From Halanaerobiales bacterium (GTDB lineage: Bacteria > Bacillota_F > Halanaerobiia > DY22613): a stretch of DNA of 31,338 bases. The notes under the pieces were generated by a model. That model ran no database searches. It was not told the origin of the DNA and worked only from the letters and a program-made list of their open reading frames with translations. This document shows, piece after piece, positions 18,618-26,435 of the stretch. The DNA lies in the NCBI GenBank assembly GCA_023128035.1, contig JAGMES010000041.1, positions 1 to 31,338 on the forward strand, in the 5' to 3' direction. A program made the position numbers and the translations under genes. Position 1 is the first letter of the stretch, and each line of letters starts with the position of its first letter.

Positions 18618-18881
18618 TCAGGAAATAAAAAATTTCAACAACATTAAGAGCACTACACCCGGAATCCCTAAAAATCCCACAACCAATGCAGTTACTGGAT
18701 TAATAGATAAAGAATATGTAAAAAATTTTCCCACTAGATTAATCAGTAATAGAACCAGAATTCCTACTACGGCATTTAGCAGAATTTTGGTTGTAACTTT
18801 TATAGGGTAGTATAAAATCCTGATAAAAAGATAGATTAATCCTAAACCAAAAAGATATGCAATCACCGTTTGCCAATTCAT
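18618..18881 (-). CDS. bofA: BofA family pro-sigma-K processing inhibitor
   Basis: 87 residues, the same length as Bacillus subtilis BofA. There are three hydrophobic segments (about 7-25, 33-50 and 62-84), and the C-terminal signature 'INPVTALVVGFLGIPGVVLL' is diagnostic. In spore formers BofA sits in the outer forespore membrane and holds the SpoIVFB protease inactive, so it delays sigma-K activation. The start ATG follows GGGGTGAG. It lies downstream of a DUF2508 gene, as yaaL-bofA in Bacillus, although here a terminator separates the two. Some anaerobes keep the family without a proven sporulation role. Confidence 0.9.
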   Translation of the reverse strand: MNWQTVIAYLFGLGLIYLFIRILYYPIKVTTKILLNAVVGILVLLLINLVGKFFTYSLSINPVTALVVGFLGIPGVVLLMLLKFFIS

Positions 18882-18937
18882 CTACTCACCCCCCACAATG
18901 ATATTATTAAATTCTATTCGCCACGAGGTGAGAAAAT

Positions 18938-18979
18938 GAAAAAAGATCAGCTATGTTTAAAATACTAAAGCTGATCTTT
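18938..18979 (-). terminator. Terminator overlapping the end of the DUF2508 gene
   Basis: A perfect 11-bp stem (AAAGATCAGCT/AGCTGATCTTT) encloses a 16-base loop and is followed by six T in the minus direction. The upstream arm is made of the last sense codons (Lys-Asp-Gln-Leu), and the stop codon lies in the loop side of the stem. Confidence 0.8.
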
Positions 18980-19267
18980 AACGATTATCGTGTGCGAACT
19001 TGAAGAATCTCTGGCTTGTTTTAAAAGATAGGAGTATTTTGCTTCAGCAGCTTCCAAAAGATAAATTGCATGGTCAATCAAGTCGGGATCAATCACATTT
19101 TGAAAATAAGTCTGTGCTTGAACCCACTCATTTTTAGCATCTGTAATCTCATTTAATAAATTATTTTTGTCCACACGAAAATCAGTCCATAATACTGTCT
19201 CATCAAAATCAATCCATTCCTTAACTTTCGATGTAATTGTCTGAATCATTTCAGTTCCCCAAGCCAT
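18965..19267 (-). CDS. DUF2508 (YaaL-like) protein
   Basis: 100 residues starting MAWGTEMIQ. I choose the ATG at 19267 since AAGGTGG lies ten bases before it, whereas the ATG at 19276 directly abuts that site. The protein is all-helical with no signal or membrane segment. The central part 'LLNEITDAKNEWVQAQTYF' and the following '(D)PDLIDHAIYLLEAAEAKYSYLLKQA' carry the DUF2508 pattern. In Bacillus subtilis the relative yaaL lies directly before bofA, and the same neighbour is found here, which supports the family call. The function of the family is unknown. The 3' end is shared with an intrinsic terminator. Confidence 0.8.
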   Translation of the reverse strand: MAWGTEMIQTITSKVKEWIDFDETVLWTDFRVDKNNLLNEITDAKNEWVQAQTYFQNVIDPDLIDHAIYLLEAAEAKYSYLLKQARDSSSSHTIIVKDQL

Positions 19268-19344
19268 ATAAATCATCCCACCTTAGAAGTCTTTACAAGT
19301 TAATATTTCCATCTTTTTGTTTTTTTATACTTGATTTTACTTAA

Positions 19345-19380
19345 AAAACGCCTATAACTCGGTCACAACCCGAATTATAG
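19345..19380 (-). terminator. Terminator after the TPR gene
   Basis: In the minus direction CTATAATTCGG pairs with CCGAGTTATAG around a seven-base loop with one G-U, then GCG and six T. It lies about 52 bases past the stop of the TPR gene. Confidence 0.75.
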
Positions 19381-19392
19381 ACGCCCTATTAT

Positions 19393-19428
19393 GCAAATTA
19401 TGAAAATCACGTAAATTACGAAAACCCC
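19393..19428. repeat. Imperfect 18-bp tandem duplication
   Basis: Two adjacent 18-base units, GCAAATTATGAAAATCAC and GTAAATTACGAAAACCCC, agree at 14 positions. They fill the space between the TPR gene stop and its terminator. No function is visible. Confidence 0.4.
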
Positions 19429-19431
19429 GAG

Positions 19432-20394
19432 TCAACTAATTAACCGACTATAATACTGATAATCTGCTAAGTATTCCTCAGCCTCGCCACTTTCCAAAAA
19501 ATTATTTAATGCATATAACTCATAGCTTACTTCTGCGGCTTCTGAAAAGAGTTCTTTTTCGATAAAAGTAGATACTGCTAATTCAAGGTAATTAATCGAA
19601 TTTGTATATTCGCCTTTCTTTTTATACCATAGGCCACGAATATATAAATTCCATGCTAATGTTAACTCATGATAATTCGTCCGTTTAATTACAATTTTTT
19701 CAGCTTTATCTAAATACTTTTCAGCCTCATCTAATTTAAATTCGACAATCATTATCTGTGCAATCTCGTTATAAACCATGGCTTTTTGCTGCTCAGTATC
19801 TGCCCATTCGAGAGCTGAATTTAAATATTTTAAACATTCTGAAAATCTTCCTTTTTCAAAAATAATCAAGGCCAGATTATAGTAAATCTGAAATTGATCC
19901 CCTCCAAACTTAGGTGTAAGTAATTTTTGAGCTTCCATAAAAAGCTCAAAAGCTTCATTTAAATATTTTTTTGAAGTATACTTAGTTAGATAATAATATG
20001 TAATACCTAGATTAATCATTCCCTTACATTTAGCCCACTCCACATCTGATTCTATCATATCTTTAAAAATTGATTCTGCTTCTTCATATTTACCAGTACG
20101 AACTAAGGCAATACCCTTTTTTTCTAAAATTTCTAATAACGTTTGTTCATAAAGTATATCTCGATTCACCAATAAATCATCCAAAAGTTCTAATGCTTTC
20201 TGATAACGATATTTTTTAAAACACTCATTGGCTAATCTCATTTTAACCTGCACAGCAATATCATCTATATCCTCTGCAGCTATAATAGATTCAAATAATA
20301 TTCTTATATCGGCACCATATAATCGCTGTAAATTTTCATGCTCTTCACTATTTTTAATCCTTTTTGATAATTCTTCTTTTAATTTTTTGAACAT
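19432..20394 (-). CDS. Stand-alone TPR-repeat protein
   Basis: 320 residues from the ATG at 20394, which has GAGGTG six bases upstream; an earlier in-frame ATG (20424) abuts its AAGGAG and lies almost at the predicted transcription start. The protein is wholly helical. Tetratricopeptide-type pairs recur about every 37-40 residues, for example 'LANECFKKYRYQKALELLDDLL', 'KYEEAESIFKDMIES', 'NLALIIFEKGRFSECLKYL', 'NEIAQIMIVEFKLDEAEKYL' and 'IRGLWYKKKGEYTNSINYLE', some interrupted by spacer. No helix-turn-helix, signal or enzyme motif is present. The C-terminal 'EEYLADYQYYSRL' resembles in pattern the end of the TPR protein at 30413-31338. No small peptide gene follows it. Probably a protein-protein or peptide-binding scaffold. 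Confidence 0.8.
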   Translation of the reverse strand: MFKKLKEELSKRIKNSEEHENLQRLYGADIRILFESIIAAEDIDDIAVQVKMRLANECFKKYRYQKALELLDDLLVNRDILYEQTLLEILEKKGIALVRTGKYEEAESIFKDMIESDVEWAKCKGMINLGITYYYLTKYTSKKYLNEAFELFMEAQKLLTPKFGGDQFQIYYNLALIIFEKGRFSECLKYLNSALEWADTEQQKAMVYNEIAQIMIVEFKLDEAEKYLDKAEKIVIKRTNYHELTLAWNLYIRGLWYKKKGEYTNSINYLELAVSTFIEKELFSEAAEVSYELYALNNFLESGEAEEYLADYQYYSRLIS

Positions 20395-20436
20395 GAGCGA
20401 CACCTCTGTTAATTTTTTTAGCATCTCCTTATATCT

Positions 20437-20465
20437 ATTATAATACTATTTCACTGTATAATCAA
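20437..20465 (-). promoter_or_regulatory. Sigma-A promoter of the TPR gene
   Basis: On the minus strand TTGATT (20465-20460), exactly 17 bases, then perfect TATAAT (20442-20437). The predicted start near 20430 leaves about 35 bases of leader and supports the downstream ATG as the translation start. Confidence 0.75.
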
Positions 20466-20539
20466 TAATTTTATGTTAAATTAATTATAATTTCCATATT
20501 ATTTTGTCCATTGCACCTAGACTCATTTTTAACCATAGT

Positions 20540-20785
20540 TCATACGTATTGACACCTTGAACAAAAATTTGCGGTAAAAGGTCTGATTAAAGGCAGTACA
20601 ATGGCTACATCTGCCTCTTTCAACATCCCTGCATAAGGATGTAATTTTGTAATATCTTCCATAGTTTTTCGATCTCGAATGACAATAAATTCCCATGGTT
20701 GTTGATTTCCTGCAGACGGTGCTGCCATTCCTGCTTTTAATAACTCCTTAACTACCTCTTCTGAAACCTTTTTTATTTTTTGGAC
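20540..20785 (-). pseudogene. Nitroreductase remnant
   Basis: About 80 codons on the minus strand encode a recognisable middle piece of an FMN-dependent nitroreductase. The segment 'VSEEVVKELLKAG' leads into 'MAAPSAGNQQPWEFIVIRD', the FMN-contact block, then 'HPYAGMLKEADVAIVL'. The usual N-terminus with its RRSIR(K/R) block is missing, since a stop codon lies 18 bases upstream. After 'AIVL' the homology ends and unrelated residues run to a stop, so the C-terminal half is missing too. No ribosome site precedes the internal ATG at 20728. It is a fragment left by two deletions and should not be functional. Confidence 0.8.
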
Positions 20786-20790
20786 TTATT

Positions 20791-20874
20791 TCAATTCTTT
20801 TTGTCACCTTTAAATGGGTGATTAAAGACTAACCAAATAAAAACAGCCACTACCATAATTGAAATGATCAACAT
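20791..20874 (-). CDS. Possible 27-residue single-pass membrane peptide
   Basis: ATG at 20874 with AAAGGAG nine bases upstream. The product is MLIISIMVVAVFIWLVFNHP followed by FKGDKKN and a TGA. Residues 2-17 are a continuous hydrophobic segment and the tail is basic, a topology common for very small inner-membrane proteins that accompany transporters or oxidases. It lies immediately before the nitroreductase remnant in otherwise decayed DNA, so it may be a surviving accessory peptide of a lost gene. I do not recognise a family. The good ribosome site is the main support. Confidence 0.4.
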   Translation of the reverse strand: MLIISIMVVAVFIWLVFNHPFKGDKKN

Positions 20875-21237
20875 TACTTATCGCTCCTTTATTGACCAAA
20901 AAGCTTAATAAAAAGCGCAGTAAATCTCAACTCCTAAACTAGACTATTACATAATATGCGAAAAATAAGTGGGATAGAATTAACTATGTTTAGCTGTTCT
21001 TATCCTTTTCCCGTCAAAATAACACAGTAATGTGAATTTCCCAGAACAAAGCCTGTTCTTTTATCTCATTTACTGTTTACCACATCTTTGAGAGTGTCAC
21101 CCCTTAATCCATTCCTTAAAGCTTCTACAGCTAGAATATCGCTAGATACTATGTTACCCAAATTATTACCTCTGGACTAGGCGCACCACGTAATAGTTTC
21201 TCCAAACAGTATTGATCTGCTTCACCATTCAAATCAT
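20875..21237. other. Decayed intergenic DNA with unrecognised coding remnants
   Basis: No intact gene is visible. On the minus strand two short open stretches in different frames read like protein. One (ending at 21066) contains 'NLGNIVSSDILAVEALRNG' and continues as 'LRGDTLKDVVNSK'; the other (from about 21237) contains 'YDLNGEADQYCLEKLLRGA'. They may be one former gene split by a frameshift. Neither has a start site and I cannot name the family. Confidence 0.35.
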
Positions 21238-21267
21238 AAAAAAAGGGTTCTCATATGAGAACCCTTT
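21238..21267 (-). terminator. Terminator of the amylase gene
   Basis: AAAGGGTTCTCAT and its exact complement ATGAGAACCCTTT form a perfect 26-base palindrome, followed by a T run in the minus direction, 12 bases past the amylase stop. Confidence 0.9.
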
Positions 21268-21279
21268 CTTAAAAGTAGC

Positions 21280-23244
21280 TTATTCATGAACAAGAATAGC
21301 TCCAGTATGACCAAACAGTCCAGTAATAGTAATCTGTCCATTCACCACAGTATACTGATTACCAGTTAAAGCATCGGTAACAGTAGCACCATTAGGAATA
21401 CTCAGTTGCCATGCATTTACAGTAACATTATGACTAGTCGAATCATTATTTAAAGCTACAATAATTCGATTATCTTCATCCCAACGTCCAAAAGAGTAAA
21501 TTTTATTATTGTTATCTACCAATAATGGTTTAAAAGAACCAGTTTTCAAAGCTGGATATGTTTTACGAATCTGAATCAAATTCTTATAAAGAGTCAGGAT
21601 ATCATTGTTCCAATCTGCAGGATCCCAGCGGAAAGATGCACGATTGTACGGATCATTACCACCAGTCATCCCAATTTCATCCCCATAATAAATACATGGT
21701 GTTCCAATAAAGGTCATCTGGAAGACCGCTGCTACTTTTAACTTCCAAATATCTTCATCAGCTCGATATAAGAATCTAGCGGTATCATGAGTAGAAAGAG
21801 AATTTAACATTGTCAACTGAGCTTGTCGTGGAATTTCAGCCAATCTCTGAGTTAATTGAATATCAAAAGTATTTGTATCAATTACTTGAGTATTATTATG
21901 AGTATCTTTACCAGCCACCCAGTTAGATACAGGAATAATAAAACCATAATAATTCATGGCAGCATCCCACTGGTCTCCACCTAACCAACTTACTGAATTT
22001 TCCCAGAACTCTCCCAGCATATAAGCATCAGGATTCACACTCTTGATATAAGTTCTGATCTCTTGCCAAATCTCATGATTTCCTTCCTCTGTACCATTCT
22101 TTCCAATCTCATTTGCTACATCAAAACGCCATCCATCAATATTATATGGTGCTTTTAGATAATGTTGAATAACAGAATCAGAATTTCGATAAATCTCATC
22201 ACCTAATTGTGTACTTGAGAAATCTAACTTTGGCATTGTAGGTAATCCCCACCAACTTACATAATCATTTGGCCAATTACTAAAAGTATAAAAAGAACGC
22301 CATGTACTGGATTGACTTTCATAAGCACCTAAAGAAGCATAATCATTATCCTTGTCAAACCAATAATGCCATGTTCCAGTATGATTGAAAACACCATCTA
22401 AAACAATACTCACACGATAATCACCAGCAAAATCATTGGTACTATGTGCTTTGTCAACCAGATAGGCAAGGTCATTATTACTTCCAAAATGAGGATCTAC
22501 TAAATAAAAATCCTGGCAATCATATTTATGGTTATTTGGAGATTGGAAAATTGGGTTTAAATAAATTGCATTAATCCCCAATTCTTCTTGCAAATATGTA
22601 GGTAATTTTTGATAAACTCCAATTAAGTCACCATTATAAAATTCATGACCCACTCCATCCATAGACTCATCCCAACCCTTAGCAATTACTGAATCACCTA
22701 AATAGACGTATTCTCCATCTACAACATCATTACTGGTATTACCATTACAAAAGCGGTCGGGGAAAATTTGATAAAAAATAGCATCTTTTACCCAGTCTGG
22801 TGTACTAAACTGTGGAACGATCCAGAAATCACCCTGAGAAGGTTCGTTGCTAGAAATTCCCTTTGCGTTCAACCAGGCATTTTTCCAACCATCACTAATC
22901 TGCAAACGATACCATTTTGTTGATGAACTACCTGATATAACACCTTCCCAGATATCAAAAACTCCTGTTGGGTCATTTTTTACCCAATACATATTTACAT
23001 AGTGAAACTGTCCATCTCCACTATCGTAATACTTAATAGTTCCTCCAGTGATATCACTTTTAAAAACCCGTAATCTGATATACGCATTGTCATTAGCAGT
23101 AGGTTCTTGTGGACTAAAGTACATCGGACCCTGATCGTGAAATACACCATCCCATTCAACATTGTTGTCATTAGATGCACCAAAAGCCATCGTTCCCCAG
23201 AACAACATCACCAAACATAACAAAACACCAACTCTTTTAAACAT
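21280..23244 (-). CDS. Secreted GH13 alpha-amylase/neopullulanase-like enzyme
   Basis: 654 residues. Residues 1-23 are a Sec signal peptide with probable cleavage after 'MAFGA'. Residues about 28-140 form an N-terminal beta domain of the CBM34 type, placing the enzyme near the neopullulanase/cyclomaltodextrinase group. The GH13 barrel (about 160-560) has 'AIFYQIFPDRFCNG', 'VLDGVFNHTG', 'GWRFDVANE' with nucleophile Asp375, 'MLGEFWEN' with acid/base Glu412 and 'LSTHDTARF' with His486-Asp487. A C-terminal beta domain follows. All catalytic residues are present, so it should hydrolyse starch or pullulan outside the cytoplasm. AAAAGGAGG lies seven bases before the ATG. It is a one-gene unit with a strong promoter, an operator and a terminator. 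Exact specificity cannot be read from the sequence. Confidence 0.93.
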   Translation of the reverse strand: MFKRVGVLLCLVMLFWGTMAFGASNDNNVEWDGVFHDQGPMYFSPQEPTANDNAYIRLRVFKSDITGGTIKYYDSGDGQFHYVNMYWVKNDPTGVFDIWEGVISGSSSTKWYRLQISDGWKNAWLNAKGISSNEPSQGDFWIVPQFSTPDWVKDAIFYQIFPDRFCNGNTSNDVVDGEYVYLGDSVIAKGWDESMDGVGHEFYNGDLIGVYQKLPTYLQEELGINAIYLNPIFQSPNNHKYDCQDFYLVDPHFGSNNDLAYLVDKAHSTNDFAGDYRVSIVLDGVFNHTGTWHYWFDKDNDYASLGAYESQSSTWRSFYTFSNWPNDYVSWWGLPTMPKLDFSSTQLGDEIYRNSDSVIQHYLKAPYNIDGWRFDVANEIGKNGTEEGNHEIWQEIRTYIKSVNPDAYMLGEFWENSVSWLGGDQWDAAMNYYGFIIPVSNWVAGKDTHNNTQVIDTNTFDIQLTQRLAEIPRQAQLTMLNSLSTHDTARFLYRADEDIWKLKVAAVFQMTFIGTPCIYYGDEIGMTGGNDPYNRASFRWDPADWNNDILTLYKNLIQIRKTYPALKTGSFKPLLVDNNNKIYSFGRWDEDNRIIVALNNDSTSHNVTVNAWQLSIPNGATVTDALTGNQYTVVNGQITITGLFGHTGAILVHE

Positions 23245-23266
23245 CGCACAGCCTCCTTTTAATTTT

Positions 23267-23282
23267 ATGCAAACGTTTGCAT
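23267..23282. promoter_or_regulatory. Perfect palindromic operator, CcpA (cre) or LacI-family type
   Basis: ATGCAAACGTTTGCAT is a perfect 16-bp inverted repeat around a central CG, fitting both the cre consensus TGWAANCGNTNWCA closely and LacI-family sugar-regulator sites. It starts about five bases past the predicted transcription start, where binding would block elongation. Confidence 0.75.
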
Positions 23283-23293
23283 ATCTAATATTT

Positions 23294-23322
23294 ATTATAC
23301 TTCTAAATTACGGGAATTTCAA
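23294..23322 (-). promoter_or_regulatory. Sigma-A promoter of the amylase gene
   Basis: On the minus strand TTGAAA (23322-23317), exactly 17 bases, and a perfect TATAAT (23299-23294). The transcription start should be near 23287, about 43 bases before the start codon. Confidence 0.82.
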
Positions 23323-23428
23323 TAAAAAACGGCTAAAAATAGATGAATCACATAGGAGAGCTGTGCAAAAAAAATTATATGTTGGGGATTGTTTATTTCC
23401 TATTGGCAATTTTTTGATATAAAACACT

Positions 23429-23602
23429 CTAAATGTCCAGACTAGCACCCTTATCTCTAAGCCATTGTTTTCTTTTTAAATAGTCTGGCAACACTTTATC
23501 TACTGTGTTCCAAAAATCGTCACCATGATCTTTATGTATAAGATGAGCCAAGATATAAAAAACCCTGACCACTTCTAAACTGTCTATTGACCCTACTAGA
23601 AT
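23429..23602 (-). pseudogene. Remnant of a DUF45/YgjP-like metallopeptidase
   Basis: A minus-strand frame ending with a TAG at 23429 encodes 'VFYILAHLIHKDHGDDFWNT' followed by 'VDKVLPDYLKRKQWLRDKG'. This is the C-terminal pattern of YgjP/DUF45 proteins, where HEL(C/A)HLIH is followed by H..FW and a P.Y..R..WL motif. The first His-Glu of the HExxH zinc motif is replaced by Tyr-Ile, the frame is closed by a TAA about 58 codons upstream of its end, and no start is present. DUF45 genes commonly follow hsdR in type I R-M operons, as here. It cannot be active. Confidence 0.6.
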
Positions 23603-23636
23603 TTAAATCTTCCCATTCAGCTAGTTTACTATAAAT

Positions 23637-26412
23637 CTAATTTAGTTTTTTCTCTATCATTTCTTCATACAATTCTTCCAAAGCCTTAAATCTTGCTTCC
23701 ATATCTTCTGAATATCTTTTAAGTATCTCTTTTAATTTTTCTAAAAAACTATCATGCAATGCAGGGTCTGTTTTTCTTTTTAGGTTAATCTCTTTTCTCC
23801 AACCCCAGCAAGATTAACACTTTCATCTTTATATCTATGTCTTATTCTTGCTTGTATGTGTCCAAAGGCCTTCATACCAACCGTGTACTTTACATCAATA
23901 TCAAAGTTGATAAGTATATCAATGCTGGCAAGATATCTTTTATAATATACGTCAAATCGTGCCCTGGTTTGTACATTTTCACAAACCTCAATACACTTTT
24001 CTAATACTTCATACTGTTTGATCGGGTCTTTAATTTTATACAAAACATAATCTTCTATTTTGGCTACACCTTGATCTACGAATAAATTAATAAGTCTATT
24101 ATATCTATCTCTGAGAATTGGTTTTTCTGTATTAATATCAGCTAAAGCTCTAACTTCATCACCACTGTAAACACGCAAAGTTTCTGCAAGATGACCCGAA
24201 ATTCCTACATAATCAACTATGTAACCTGTCTTTTTATTTTTATAGGTTCTATTAACTCTAGTTATCGCCTGGAAAAGAGTATGTTCTTTCATAATCTTTT
24301 CCAAATACATAACCTGCTCTACTGGTGCATCAAAGCCTGTTAGAAGTCGGCTACAGACTATCAATATACCAATACTTGTTTCTGGCTTGTCGTAGTTATA
24401 TTCTTTCTTGAAGTTACTAACAGCATTTAATCTTTTTGATTCCTTTGATAGCCTTGTCATATCAGAAGGCTCGTTTACTTCATTAGAAATGACTACCGCG
24501 GTTTTTAGAAACTTTAATTTTTTTATTAATTCATCATCTTTCATGTAGGCATTTTCAAACTCGATAATCTTTTCTTTAATGGCTTCGTCTAGATAATTTT
24601 TATATTTTACTGTAGCAATTCTTGATACACATACGACCTGAGCCTTGAACCCGTTTTTTAAGATTTCGCTGGAGTAATGAGCAATAATATCCTTTGAAAC
24701 GGTCTTTATGTGGTCATCACTTTCAAGAAAATCTCTGTAGGTTCCATATCTTTTATTGATTTCTTCGATCTCTTTTTCTGTCTTATTCTTAAATAGTTCA
24801 TCAAATTCAAAGTCAAACTGAGCTTCTTTAACTATCTTAATATTATCTTTTCTGCCTATGTATAATATTTGTAAAGTAGCCCCATCCTTCACAGATTCTT
24901 TAGCTTTATATTCATCTATATATTCACCACCAAAAATATCTATAGTCTTCTTTTTATGTCTTTCAGTTATAAGTGGTGTACCTGTAAAGGCTATCATTGT
25001 AGATTTTGGGAACGCCTTAAATAAGTTTCCTGCGAGTCCAAAAGGATTATTTTGTGTTCTATGGGATTCATCAATTAAAATAAGTATTCTTTCAGATTCA
25101 TTTACTGTACCAAGTTCCTCTATTTCTGGCAGCATATCTTTTTCTATTATTCCAGATTCAATCAAGCTATTGGCAAGTTTTTTCTCCTGTATCTTATCGC
25201 CAAACTTATGCATCATTACTAGAGTAAGGTTTGAACTATTTCCTGATAGCTTGGGTTTTAGTTGATTTGCTCTGTCAACATAGTGTACGGTTTCTCCAGT
25301 AAGTTTAGCAGTTTCACCTAGCTGTTCTTCAAGGTCTGTTCTATCATTTACCATGATAATCTTATAATCCTTTAGTTTGTCCATAAAACGCATCTGTCTT
25401 ACTAAAAAGACCATAGTAAAGCTTTTTCCTGAACCTTGAGTATGCCATATGACACCGCTTCTATCTAAGTAAGTATCTCCTCTAAGCAGTTTATCAATGA
25501 TCTTTTGGACTGCTCTAAATTGCTGGTATCTACAAACAATTTTAACTTCTTTTTTAGCTTCTATTGGTTTAAACATGGTAAAATGCTTTACTATCTTTAA
25601 TAAGTTCTCTTTATTTAGCATTCCCTGTATAAGGGTTTCTTGAGAACGCACCTTACCTAGTGGAGCATCAAAGATTTTATACTTCTTTGGATATATACTC
25701 TTCCATTCCAAATAATGTTCATAATCAGATGAAATAGTTCCTACCCTTGCTTTCTCTCCATAGGTTGAGATCATAAATTGATTATAATAGAAAAGTGCTT
25801 CTTCTCCTTCTTTTTCTCTTTTTCCTTCTGTATTTAATCTTCTGTTTTGGTATCTTAGTAATTGTCTTATCCCTTCTTCCATAGCATCTGAAGCAAAGGA
25901 AGATGGTAGTTTGCACTCAACAACCACCAGTGGGATACCATTTACAAATAGTACAATGTCAGGTATTATGAATTTTTTTGCTGTTCCTACTGTATCTATT
26001 CTAAATTGATTGATCGCAAGAAACTCATTGTTTTTTGGAGTTTCAAAATCAATGAGTTTAACGGCAGGATTTTCCTGCCCTGTGATCTCATTTTTATCTA
26101 CTCTTGGTTTTGTACCTATTAATAAATCTGTGATTGCTTTGTTGTGTTCGAGGGGGTTTTGAAAATTTGTCTTTGTAATCATGTTATATAGTTCATCAAG
26201 TTGTTTGTGAGCCATTCTATTCCTTCATCTGTTGTGTTAATTTTCTTAACCCACTTTTTAAACTCTTTTTTTATGACTATCTCTCTAAAGTTATCACGTA
26301 GACTATCTTTAGGGTTTTGTGGTATACATTTTTCCCCATGATTTATGATTGTCCAGTTTAAGTCTTTGAGCTGATCTAAAAATGGTTTTTCAACCAATAG
26401 ATATTCAGTCAT
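23637..26412 (-). pseudogene. hsdR: Type I restriction endonuclease subunit R, disrupted
   Basis: The gene starts at ATG 26412 (GGGGAG five bases upstream), 'MTEYLLVEKPFLDQLKDLNW'. After about 65 codons a one-base deletion in an A-rich run near 26220 shifts the frame: the first frame stops at 26179 and the second resumes with 'KQLDELYNMITKT'. The rest has the nuclease motif 'PDIVLFVNGIPLVVVECK', Walker A 'TQGSGKSFTMVFLV', 'ILIDESHRTQ' and 'AFTGTPLI', then the helicase domain. Near 23780, after 'NLAGVGEK', the frame ends early. A further C-terminal stretch, 'DPALHDSFLEKLKEILKRY', continues in another frame to a TAG at 23637, so part of the C-terminal helical domain was deleted out of frame. 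The motor motifs survive but no full-length product is possible. Confidence 0.9.
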
Positions 26413-26435
26413 ATAATCTCCCCTTTTTATACACC

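Noticed and set aside
18938..18970. Plus-strand mini-ORF MKKDQLCLKY after GAGGTGAG
   Set aside because: It sits inside a terminator hairpin and mirrors the C-terminal codons of the opposite gene; chance is the simpler explanation.
24858..25265. Plus-strand open frame of 135 codons
   Set aside because: It lies opposite the helicase core of hsdR, has serine/isoleucine-rich low-complexity antisense composition, and no ribosome site.
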